Shown in pieces: positions 25,174 to 31,576 of a DNA stretch of 31,576 nt. This DNA comes from CBDUEV01 sp965366365 (lineage in GTDB: Bacteria > Actinomycetota > Acidimicrobiia > Spongiisociales > JAENVV01). The notes under the pieces were generated by a model, which worked only from the letters and a program-made list of their open reading frames with translations, did not search any database and was not told where the DNA came from. Both the position numbers and the translations under genes were made by a program. Every line of letters starts with the position of its first letter. The stretch's first letter is position 1. The stretch is taken from assembly GCA_965366365.1 (NCBI GenBank), contig CBDUEV010000033.1, positions 1-31,576 of the forward strand, read 5' to 3'.

Positions 25174-26694
25174 TCAGTCAGGAGCTCGGGCCACCAGCTT
25201 GTTCAGGGCTTGGACGAAGGCCCGCGCCGAACCTTCCACGACATCGGTGTCGACCGACCGTCCGGACGTGGTGCGGCCACCGAGCTGAACCACGACGTTG
25301 ATCTCGGCCATGGCATCGGCCCCCGACGAGACCGGTACGACCCGATAGTCGATGAGTTTCGCCTCGACATCGAAGGCGGCGCGCAGTGCCGCGAACGTGG
25401 CGTGGACCATTCCATCGCCTGTGCCGGCGAAGCTCTGCATGACGCCGTCGACCTCCACGGTGACTTCCGCCTTCGGTGTGACCGTGTTGCCTCCTGCCAC
25501 GTGGAGCCCGACGAGGCGCACCGGAGCGTTGGGAGAAAGTGGAGCATCCTCGCAGATGACGCGAATCTCCTCTTCGGTGATCTCCACCTTGCGGTCCGCC
25601 AGTTCCTTGAATCGATCGAAGGCCCGCTGGAAGTCGGCATCTTCGAGCACGATGTCCAGCCGCTCCAGTGCGTCGGCGAATCCGGCTCGGCCGGAATGCT
25701 TGCCGAGCACGATGTTGGTGCCGGACTGTCCGACGGCGGTCGGGTCCATGATCTCGTATGTTTCGCGGTCCCTGAGCACTCCGTGCTGGTGGATGCCCGA
25801 TTCGTGCGCAAAGGCGTTCCGTCCCACCACGGCCTTGTTGTACTGGATCGGGTAGCCGGTCAGGCGGGACACCAGACGGGACGTCTCGAAGATCTGGGTC
25901 GTGTCGGCGCCGATCTCCACGCCGAATCGATCCTGGCGCGTCTTCACCGCCATGATGACCTCTTCGGTTGAGGTGTTGCCGGCCCGTTCGCCGATGCCAT
26001 TGATGGCGCCTTCGATCTGGCGGGCGCCGGCGTGGATGGCCGACAGTGAATTCGCCACAGCGAGGCCGAGGTCGTTGTGGCAGTGTGTGGAGACGATGAT
26101 GTCGTCCCGTCCCTGCTTCACCTCGTCGTAGACGGTCGTGAGCAGCGCGACAAAGTCCGCCGGGGTGGCGTACCCGACCGTGTCGGGCACGTTGATGGTG
26201 GTGGCTCCGGCGTCCACCGCTGCCCTGCAGATGGCGAGGAGGAAATCGGGGTCCGTTCGTGTGGCGTCTTGAGGACTGAACTCGACGTCGTCGGTGTAGC
26301 TTCGGGCTCTCTTGACGCCCTCGACCACAGACGCCATGACCTCGTCCGGGGTCATCCGCAGCATGCGTTCCATGTGGATCGGCGAGGTCGACTGAAAGAC
26401 ATGAATTCGGCCGCGCTCGGCGTGTCGGAGGGCATCCCAGGCCTGGTCGATGTCGTTGGGTACGCATCGGGCGAGTGAGGCGATGACCGGGCCTCGGACC
26501 TCCGTGGCGATCCGGGTGACGGCTTCGAGATCACCCGGAGAGGAGGCGGCAAAACCTGCTTCGATCACATCGACGCGCAGTTTGGCGAGCTGGTGGGCGA
26601 TGGAGACCTTCTCGTCGGGGGTGAGCGCGATGCCGGGCGCTTGCTCTCCGTCGCGCAGCGTCGTGTCGAAAATGATGAGGCGGTCGTCTGACAT
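25174..26694 (-). CDS. leuA: 2-Isopropylmalate synthase
   Basis: 506 residues, the length of the bacterial LeuA type 1. The start FDTTLRDGEQAPG is the DRE-TIM metallolyase signature, HCHNDLGLA gives the metal-binding HxH, and NAFAHESGIHQHGVL is typical of LeuA rather than homocitrate synthase. The C-terminal ~130 residues (from VRLVGLHVAGGNT) are the leucine-binding regulatory domain, so feedback inhibition is expected. It condenses acetyl-CoA with 2-oxoisovalerate. The ATG at 26694 has AGGAG eight bases upstream. A folded leader lies in the 132-base gap after ilvN. Confidence 0.94.
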   Translation of the reverse strand: MSDDRLIIFDTTLRDGEQAPGIALTPDEKVSIAHQLAKLRVDVIEAGFAASSPGDLEAVTRIATEVRGPVIASLARCVPNDIDQAWDALRHAERGRIHVFQSTSPIHMERMLRMTPDEVMASVVEGVKRARSYTDDVEFSPQDATRTDPDFLLAICRAAVDAGATTINVPDTVGYATPADFVALLTTVYDEVKQGRDDIIVSTHCHNDLGLAVANSLSAIHAGARQIEGAINGIGERAGNTSTEEVIMAVKTRQDRFGVEIGADTTQIFETSRLVSRLTGYPIQYNKAVVGRNAFAHESGIHQHGVLRDRETYEIMDPTAVGQSGTNIVLGKHSGRAGFADALERLDIVLEDADFQRAFDRFKELADRKVEITEEEIRVICEDAPLSPNAPVRLVGLHVAGGNTVTPKAEVTVEVDGVMQSFAGTGDGMVHATFAALRAAFDVEAKLIDYRVVPVSSGADAMAEINVVVQLGGRTTSGRSVDTDVVEGSARAFVQALNKLVARAPD

Positions 26695-26721
26695 GTGATC
26701 TTCTCCTAAGGTGAAACGGGT

Positions 26722-26799
26722 GGCGGTGGTGGACACGGGGATGTGTGCCGTGGGCCGGGTCGACCGAAGGGCGGTCGCCCGGCTACCTAAGCCACCGCC
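26722..26799 (-). ncRNA. Structured leuA leader, LEU-element-like three-way junction
   Basis: On the minus strand GGCGGTGG (26799-26792) pairs with CCACCGCC (26729-26722) and encloses two hairpins. The first is a 12-bp stem with one bulged A (outer GCCGGG 26783-26778 with CCCGGC 26759-26754; inner GACCG with CGGTC) and a five-base loop. The second is CACGG (26752-26748) with CCGTG (26738-26734). The leuA ribosome binding site follows about 15 bases later. Comparative work on actinobacteria described a conserved pseudoknot, the LEU element, upstream of leuA; this is the right place, but I cannot confirm the match. No terminator-type U run is present, so translation control is likelier. Confidence 0.55.
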
Positions 26800-26830
26800 G
26801 GCGCGTCAGATGACCGAGCTGCCGAGTCAT
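26783..26830 (-). CDS. Possible 15-codon leader peptide overlapping the ilvN stop
   Basis: An ATG at 26830 overlaps the ilvN TGA (ATGA) and opens a frame of 15 codons ending in TAG at 26783. It encodes MTRQLGHLTRRRWLR, with three leucine codons (CTC, CTG, CTT) that are not adjacent, and a cluster of arginines. Its last codons run into the 5' arm of the leuA leader structure. Ribosomes finishing ilvN could reinitiate here and alter that fold. This is weak evidence; chance is possible. Confidence 0.3.
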   Translation of the reverse strand: MTRQLGHLTRRRWLR

Positions 26831-27324
26831 GATATGGCCCGCAGCTTGCGGCCTTTCGCCTCACGGCCCAGGGCGATTCTGCCCGACTTGGCCATGTCGA
26901 CCACGCCGTACGGGCGCACCAACTCGAGGAAGTCGTTGATCTTGGTCGGTGTTCCCGTCACCTGGAAGGTGATGGAGTTGTTGCCGACGTCGACGGCGGT
27001 CGCTTTGAAGATCGAGGCGATTTCCAGCGCATTGGTGCGGTTTCCTGCGGAGGCCGAGACGCGTACCAACATCACTTCTCGTTCGATCGATCGCGCCGGG
27101 TCGAGCTCGGTGATCTTGACGACGTTGATCAGCTTGTGGAGCTGCTTCTTGACCTGCTCCAACTCGGGAGCCTCGACGACGATGGTCATGCGCGACATCC
27201 CCTCTTCGGCCGTAGGCCCCACGGCCAGGGAGTGGATGTTGAATCCGCGTCTCGCCAGGAGAGACGAGACCCGGGCCAGCACGCCCGACTTGTCTTCGAC
27301 GAGCACCGACAGCGTATGGTGCAT
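26827..27324 (-). CDS. ilvN: Acetolactate synthase small (regulatory) subunit
   Basis: 165 residues, normal for IlvN/IlvH. The N-terminal ACT domain (HTLSVLVEDKSGVLARVSSLLARRGFNI, then MTIVV) binds valine; the C-terminal half (ISERE-type REVMLVRV, ITFQVTGTPTKINDFLELVRPYG) is the ALS_ss_C domain. It activates IlvB and gives it feedback inhibition. The ATG at 27324 overlaps the ilvB stop (TGATG). Confidence 0.95.
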   Translation of the reverse strand: MHHTLSVLVEDKSGVLARVSSLLARRGFNIHSLAVGPTAEEGMSRMTIVVEAPELEQVKKQLHKLINVVKITELDPARSIEREVMLVRVSASAGNRTNALEIASIFKATAVDVGNNSITFQVTGTPTKINDFLELVRPYGVVDMAKSGRIALGREAKGRKLRAIS

Positions 27325-29054
27325 CACAGGTCCTCCGGTCCCATCAGGATGATGTCGTTCGAGCCTCCGGACGGAACCATCGGAAAGACCATCTCTTCCC
27401 GGTCGATGACGAACTCCATGAGTACCGGTCGGTCGGAGATGGCGAGGCCTTTTTCGATGGTCGGTGCGACTTCGGCGGGTGTCTCCGCCCTCAGGCCTGC
27501 GCACCCGAGCGCTTCGGCGAGTTTGACGTAGTCGACCGCCCCGACGCCGAGCTCGCTGGCCGAGAGCCGCCCGCCGTAGAAGAGCTTCTGCCATTGCGTG
27601 ACCATGCCGTGCTGACTGTTGTTGAACAAGGCCACCTTGATGGGGATCTTGTCGACGGCGGCGGTGATCAGCTCTTGGAACGTCATCTGGAAACAGCCGT
27701 CTCCGTCGATGGCCAGGACGAGCTCGTCGGGCATGCCGGCCTTGGCGCCGATGGCCGCGGGGATGGCGAAACCCATGGTTCCCAGCCCACCGGAGTTGAT
27801 CCAGCGACGCGGGTCTGTGAACTTCCAGAACAGTGAGGCAAACATCTGGTGCTGTCCGACACCCGACACCAAGATGGCGTCTCCGCCGGTGATCCGATGC
27901 AGTTCTTCGACGACGAACTGCGGCTTGATGGCTCCATCCGGCTCCTGCTCGTAGCGGAGTGGCTTTTCGCGTTGCCACCGACGCAGCGTTTCGAACCATT
28001 CCGTGCGGTCGGGGGTCGGGCGGGTGCCCCATTCCTCCACCAGGCGGGCGAGAACGGCCTTGGCGTCACCGACGATGGGCACCTCGGGGACCCGAACCTT
28101 GCCGATCTCGGCCGGGTCGACATCGGCGTGAATCACCTGGGCGTCCGGGGCAAAGAACTCCGGATCGCCTGTCACCCGGTCGTCGAATCGCACACCGATG
28201 GCGATGAGAAGGTCGGACTTCTGGATCGCCGTCGTGGCGGTGTAGGTGCCGTGCATTCCGGGCATGCCCAACACGAGGGAATGGTGGTCGGAGATGGCGC
28301 CTCTCCCCATCAGGGTGGTCACGACCGGCACGTTGGCGGCGTCGGCGAGGGCCAGCAGCTCTTCGCTGGCTCCGGCCTTGATGATCCCGCCCCCCACATA
28401 GAGCACCGGGCGAGCGGCTCGTTCGATGAGGTTGGCCGCTTCGCGGATCCGACGGAGATGGGGCTCCACCGTGGGCTTGTAGCCGGGCAGGGCCAGATCG
28501 GTGGGCGGCTCCCAGATGAGCTCGGCGTTGAGAATGTCCTTGGGAAGGTCCACCAGGACCGGCCCGGGCCGTCCGGACCGGGCGATATGGAACGCCTCGT
28601 GGATGACGTTGGCGATGTCGTTGGCGTCGGTCACGAAGTAGTTGTGCTTCGTGGCGGGCATCGTGATTCCAGTGGTGTACGCCTCTTGGAAGGCGTCGTT
28701 GCCGACCGAGGTGGTAGCCACCTGCCCGGTGATGGCGACGACCGGGACCGAGTCCATCAGCGCGTCCGCCAGAGCGGTGACGAGGTTGGTGGCGCCAGGA
28801 CCCGAGGTGGCGATGCACACTCCGACCCGACCGGTGGCCCACGCATAGCCCTCGGCCATGTGACCCGCCCCCTGCTCATGGCGGGCCAGCACGTGGACGA
28901 TGGGTGAGTCGTAGAGCGGATCGTAGGCGGGAAGGATGGCTCCGCCGGGCACTCCAAAGACGATGTCCACTCCCTCGTATTCGAGGGCTTTGATCAACGC
29001 ATCGGCGCCGGTGATGGGAGCGGTGGCTTGGTCGGGATCGGTATCGGTGGGCAT
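27324..29054 (-). CDS. ilvB: Acetolactate synthase large (catalytic) subunit
   Basis: 576 residues. The thiamine diphosphate fold is plain: EYEGVDIVFGVPGGAILPAYD, the catalytic glutamate region RHEQGAGHMAEGYA, GRPGPVLVDLPKD, and the TPP motif AIDGDGCFQMTFQELITA. It makes 2-acetolactate or 2-aceto-2-hydroxybutyrate from pyruvate, the first common step of valine, leucine and isoleucine synthesis. The ATG at 29054 has AGGAAGG five to six bases upstream; the frame runs further upstream through the attenuator terminator and is not coding there. ilvC, the usual next gene, is absent and leuA follows ilvN. Confidence 0.95.
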   Translation of the reverse strand: MPTDTDPDQATAPITGADALIKALEYEGVDIVFGVPGGAILPAYDPLYDSPIVHVLARHEQGAGHMAEGYAWATGRVGVCIATSGPGATNLVTALADALMDSVPVVAITGQVATTSVGNDAFQEAYTTGITMPATKHNYFVTDANDIANVIHEAFHIARSGRPGPVLVDLPKDILNAELIWEPPTDLALPGYKPTVEPHLRRIREAANLIERAARPVLYVGGGIIKAGASEELLALADAANVPVVTTLMGRGAISDHHSLVLGMPGMHGTYTATTAIQKSDLLIAIGVRFDDRVTGDPEFFAPDAQVIHADVDPAEIGKVRVPEVPIVGDAKAVLARLVEEWGTRPTPDRTEWFETLRRWQREKPLRYEQEPDGAIKPQFVVEELHRITGGDAILVSGVGQHQMFASLFWKFTDPRRWINSGGLGTMGFAIPAAIGAKAGMPDELVLAIDGDGCFQMTFQELITAAVDKIPIKVALFNNSQHGMVTQWQKLFYGGRLSASELGVGAVDYVKLAEALGCAGLRAETPAEVAPTIEKGLAISDRPVLMEFVIDREEMVFPMVPSGGSNDIILMGPEDL

Positions 29055-29073
29055 GGTGGCCTTCCTAGGAACG

Positions 29074-29096
29074 AAAAAACCCTCCGAGTGGGAGGG
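29074..29096 (-). terminator. Attenuator terminator in the ilvB leader
   Basis: On the minus strand CCCTCC (29096-29091), loop CACTC, GGAGGG (29085-29080) and six U residues (29079-29074) form a canonical intrinsic terminator. It ends 19 bases before the ilvB ATG and after the leader peptide, so it terminates or passes transcription into the operon itself. Confidence 0.85.
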
Positions 29097-29104
29097 CATC
29101 GAAT

Positions 29105-29131
29105 CGCACACGTCGGGATGAAACGTGTGCG
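29105..29131 (-). promoter_or_regulatory. Upstream attenuator hairpin of the ilvB leader
   Basis: CGCACACGT (29131-29123) and ACGTGTGCG (29113-29105) form a perfect 9-bp stem with a nine-base loop. It starts one base after the leader peptide stop, so a terminating ribosome would cover its 5' arm. It is separated from the terminator stem by eight bases and could be the pause hairpin or part of an antiterminator. Confidence 0.7.
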
Positions 29132-29132
29132 C

Positions 29133-29165
29133 CTACATAAGTACGAGGATGGTGGTGGAGTTCAT
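29133..29165 (-). CDS. ilvB leader peptide MNSTTILVLM
   Basis: Ten codons from ATG (29165-29163) to TAG (29135-29133). The run Ile-Leu-Val-Leu is coded by ATC CTC GTA CTT, so translation speed reports all three branched-chain amino acids. The ILVL run is, as I recall, also in the Streptomyces ilvB leader peptide (MRTRILVLGKRVG). The ATG lies only about five bases from the expected transcription start, so translation would be leaderless or nearly so. It is too short for ordinary gene finders. Confidence 0.8.
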   Translation of the reverse strand: MNSTTILVLM

Positions 29166-29176
29166 TGTCGTGGACG

Positions 29177-29205
29177 AGTATGCGGTTTGGTGGGGCCGTT
29201 GTCAA
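29177..29205 (-). promoter_or_regulatory. Promoter of the ilvB leader
   Basis: A consensus -35 TTGACA (29205-29200), a 17-base spacer and CATACT (29182-29177, one mismatch short of TATACT) make the best promoter in the window. Transcription should begin near 29170, just ahead of the leader peptide ATG at 29165. It lies between ilvB and the divergent NYN gene, 58 bases from the latter's start. Confidence 0.8.
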
Positions 29206-29262
29206 CCTGGTTCGTCGACGGAGATGGTCGCGCCTGGCCCGATCGTCTGCGAACATGGCGCC

Positions 29263-30498
29263 ATGGCTCAAGCGCCTCCGATCACGCCCCAGCATGTGCG
29301 CGCCGCCATCGACGCCGCCCGTGCGGTTCTCCGCGAACTCGAGCCCGATGAGACGCCCTCCAACCTGCGGCGGGTCGCCGCCAGTTCGGCTCGACGTCTG
29401 CCGCCTCCGCTCGCTCGCACCTTGGTCGACGAGCTGGTGGGGGAGGACTGGCTTCGCGCCAAGGTGACCGCCGCCTCAGATGCTTGGGATCTCGAATCGT
29501 CGGACCGCGACCTGCGGGCCAGTTCGCTGCTCGTGCTCCAACCGGAGGGATGGGAGGAGATGTTTGCCGAGGTCGTGTCGGACCTCACGGATCGAGAGGC
29601 GGCGAAGGAACTGACCGCCTTGCGGCGACGCCTCACCACGCTGGAATCCGATCTGGCGTCAGCCCGCGCCAAGGTCAAACAGGCGGCCAGGGCGTTGGAC
29701 CAGGAGCGATCTGCCGCCGCCCGCCGGCTCGCCGAGACGCGGGCGGCCGCCGGTGCGCAACGGCGACCCGATCGAGAGGTCGCCGAAGTCCGGGCCGCCT
29801 TGGAGGCGTCGCTGGCTGAGAGCAACCGACTTCGAGAGGATCTCCGCGACGCCGACGGGCGTATCGACCGCCTCAAGGCCGACCTCCTCAAGGCGAGGCG
29901 CTCCCGGGCGGTGAGCGACCAGCCGGACTCCCGGAGCTGGGGTGGGAGCGATCCCCTAGAACTCGCCCGGCAGCTGGACGCGCTGACCGCGGCGGTGCTG
30001 CCGGAGGCTGCGACCCTCGACATATCGCTCTCGCAGGGTGAACTGACCAGGGGAGGCGCCGACCACCGTTTTGAGCTGCCGGCCGGCCTGGCGCCCGATT
30101 CTCCAGCCGCCGTCGATTGGCTTGCCTCACGAGAGAGTGCCACCACGCTGATCGTGGACGGCTACAACGTGACCTGGTTGTTGGACCCGGGCACCTTCGC
30201 CACGCCGGCGTCCCGCACCGAGCTCTTGCGCAGGCTCGCCCGGCTGAAACGAGCTGCGGTTGGGCCGATGCGGATCTTGGTCGTGTTCGATTCGCAACAC
30301 GGCACCGTCGAGCCGAGCCACGGCGATCCCGTCGAAGTCACGTTCGCCAGATCCGCCGACGACGAAGTCCGCCGAATCGCCGCAGAAACGGCCGGCGATG
30401 TGGTGGTGATCAGCACCGATCGTGAGGTCAGGGAAGGCTCGGAGGGGCGCGGTGTGCTGGTGCTGTGGAGCGAGGCCCTGGTCGGTTGGCGGTTTTGA
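29263..30498 (+). CDS. NYN (PIN-like) domain protein, YacP-related, with coiled coil
   Basis: 411 residues. The N-terminal ~100 residues (NLRRVAASSARRLPPPLARTLVDELVGEDWLRAKV) match the helical region of actinobacterial NYN proteins. A charged coiled coil (about 120-235: LRRRLTTLESDLASARAKVKQ and following) links to the C-terminal NYN nuclease domain, about 290-411. The acidic site is in place: D299 in VDGYN, D366/D367 in SADDEVRR, D386 in STDREVR. Relatives are thought to act on RNA, and YacP-type enzymes trim tRNA or rRNA ends; the target here is not known. ATG 29263 has no clear ribosome binding site. It diverges from ilvB. Confidence 0.85.
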   Translation: MAQAPPITPQHVRAAIDAARAVLRELEPDETPSNLRRVAASSARRLPPPLARTLVDELVGEDWLRAKVTAASDAWDLESSDRDLRASSLLVLQPEGWEEMFAEVVSDLTDREAAKELTALRRRLTTLESDLASARAKVKQAARALDQERSAAARRLAETRAAAGAQRRPDREVAEVRAALEASLAESNRLREDLRDADGRIDRLKADLLKARRSRAVSDQPDSRSWGGSDPLELARQLDALTAAVLPEAATLDISLSQGELTRGGADHRFELPAGLAPDSPAAVDWLASRESATTLIVDGYNVTWLLDPGTFATPASRTELLRRLARLKRAAVGPMRILVVFDSQHGTVEPSHGDPVEVTFARSADDEVRRIAAETAGDVVVISTDREVREGSEGRGVLVLWSEALVGWRF

Positions 30499-30586
30499 CC
30501 TCTCGGAACCTCTGACACCCGCGGTGGCGTCCCAACCACGCGGAAGGGTCGTCGAGGCCCATCCGCAGACTCCGAAGGGACATGAG

Positions 30587-31576
30587 ATGACGAGGAAACT
30601 GACCGTTCTCCTGCTGCTGGTGTTGGCTCTGACCGCATGCGCGGGAGACGACTCCACCACCGAAACCGCCGGGGAGGAAGCCGACAGGCTGGCGGCTATC
30701 GACGAGACTCTCGCCTACGAGACAGAGGGCGGCGCCTTGGCGATCGCCGGTGAGGAAGCCCCCAATCCAGCTCTCCAGACCACCACCAATCAGGTGCTCG
30801 CGGAGCGGAAAGTGATCCGAAACGCCTCCCTGGTCCTGGAAGCGGATGACCCGGAGGCCGCCTATCAGGCCGTGACCGCCATCGTCGAACGGGCGGGAGG
30901 GTATGTCTCCGACGCCAACGTGGTGACGCCATCCGATGAAGGTGAGGGCGATCGGGTCTTCATGACCGTTCGGATTCCGGCCTCCTCCATGACCGCGACG
31001 CTGGAAGCCATCGAGGTGGTTGGTGAGGTTCTCGACCGCTCGTTGGGAAGCCAGGACGTCACCGAGGAGTACGCAGACATCGAGGCGCAGGTGCGAAACC
31101 TGCAGGTGTTGGAGACCGAGCTGCTCGCATTGCTGCGACAGGTGCGGGAGAGCACCGAAGCAGAGCCGTCGGAACTCCTCACCGTCTTCAACCGGATCAG
31201 CGAGGTACGCGGCCAGATCGAATCGCTGCAAGGTCGCCAGCGTCTGCTCGACGACCTCGTCGGACTCGCCACGATTTCGGTGACGATCCAAGAGCCACCC
31301 TCGGAGCCCCCCATCGTCGACGAGGACGGCTGGAACGTCGGCGCCACGGCGCAGCGGGCGCTTCGAGCGACCGTCTCGGCGCTTCAAGCCGTGGGTTCCG
31401 GTCTGATCTGGTTGCTCCTGACCGTGGTGCCGTTGATGCTGCTCGTGGCCGTGCCGCTGTGGCTCGTGTGGCGCCTCGTGATGCGTCGTCGCCGGGCGAG
31501 CGATGCTCCAGCCCAGTCCGGTCCAGCCCAGTCCGGTCCAGCCCAGTCCGGTCCAGCCCAGTCCGGTCCAGCCCAG
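30587..31576 (+). CDS. DUF4349 lipoprotein, partial (C-terminus beyond window)
   Basis: At least 330 residues. A lipoprotein signal ends in LTAC (Cys18). The DUF4349 domain spans about 75-235, with ERKVIRNASLVLEADDPEAAYQAV, ERAGGYVSDA, VRIPASSMTATLEAI, and a coiled coil (ADIEAQVRNLQVLETELLALL). One membrane helix (about 266-292) is followed by a basic stop-transfer stretch MRRRRRAS. After it the protein consists of AQSGP repeats that run to the sequence end with no stop. The ATG has AAGGGA about eight bases upstream. Function of the family is unknown; it is an envelope protein fixed at both ends. The 88-base gap before it shows an imperfect hairpin near 30520-30544 and nothing else. Confidence 0.82.
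   Translation, partial: MTRKLTVLLLLVLALTACAGDDSTTETAGEEADRLAAIDETLAYETEGGALAIAGEEAPNPALQTTTNQVLAERKVIRNASLVLEADDPEAAYQAVTAIVERAGGYVSDANVVTPSDEGEGDRVFMTVRIPASSMTATLEAIEVVGEVLDRSLGSQDVTEEYADIEAQVRNLQVLETELLALLRQVRESTEAEPSELLTVFNRISEVRGQIESLQGRQRLLDDLVGLATISVTIQEPPSEPPIVDEDGWNVGATAQRALRATVSALQAVGSGLIWLLLTVVPLMLLVAVPLWLVWRLVMRRRRASDAPAQSGPAQSGPAQSGPAQSGPAQ
31507..31576 (+). repeat. 15-bp tandem repeat at the window end, coding for AQSGP
   Basis: The unit TCCAGCCCAGTCCGG occurs four times without a mismatch from 31507, plus ten bases of a fifth copy, and reaches the last base. It is in frame with the DUF4349 gene and encodes Pro-Ala-Gln-Ser-Gly units in the cytosolic tail after the membrane helix. 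Copy number beyond the edge is unknown. Confidence 0.95.

Noticed and set aside
26722..26830. T-box riboswitch upstream of leuA
   Set aside because: No T-box sequence, specifier loop or antiterminator could be seen; the stems do not follow T-box layout.
29055..29111. Longer ilvB start reading through the attenuator
   Set aside because: It would translate the terminator stem and U run, while the ATG at 29054 has a strong ribosome binding site and the family alignment starts after it.
31507..31576. CRISPR array at the right edge
   Set aside because: Units are 15 bp, directly adjacent without spacers, and in frame with a coding sequence.

Overview
The window reads as one piece of a high-GC actinobacterial chromosome, most likely from an uncultured lineage near Acidimicrobiia. 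That placement is inference from codon use, leaderless or near-leaderless starts, actinobacterial-style leaders for branched-chain amino acid genes, and gene content. Genes are tightly packed with many ATGA, GTGA and TGATG overlaps. No gap between genes exceeds 300 bases, and I see no tRNA, rRNA, transposase, phage gene or CRISPR array.

Left part, minus strand (1-6246): a split proton-translocating transhydrogenase (pntAA, pntAB, pntB), a small membrane protein and a nitroreductase form one probable operon. A second unit with its own leaderless promoter follows: a TesB-like thioesterase, a MenC/N-succinylamino acid racemase family enzyme and a truncated membrane protein. Diverging from pnt is a Usp-CBS protein followed by a HAD hydrolase.

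8137-12732: two convergent units each end in, or begin with, a photolyase homologue. The plus unit is DUF2071 plus a protein whose photolyase domains appear in reversed order (FAD domain first, alpha/beta domain last). The minus unit is a 4Fe-4S photolyase with the exact PhrB-type cysteine spacing, an SDR and a membrane protein.

12971-16578: an OpuC-type osmoprotectant ABC importer (ATPase with CBS pair, two permeases, lipoprotein) with an internal hairpin before the binding-protein gene and a good intrinsic terminator. Then come a full-length tricorn protease homologue, a MacB/LolD-type ABC pair and a helical orphan protein.

24056-29205, minus strand: ilvB-ilvN-leuA-leuB. Two RNA regulators are visible. 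One is an ilvB attenuator with a near-consensus promoter, the leader peptide MNSTTILVLM and an intrinsic terminator. The other is a folded leader between ilvN and leuA that fits the place of the actinobacterial LEU element. Right edge, plus strand: a NYN-domain ribonuclease-like protein, then a DUF4349 lipoprotein whose C-terminus runs into a 15-bp tandem repeat at the end of the sequence.

The strongest candidates for something new are the circularly permuted photolyase and its convergent cluster. The two BCAA leader RNAs come next.
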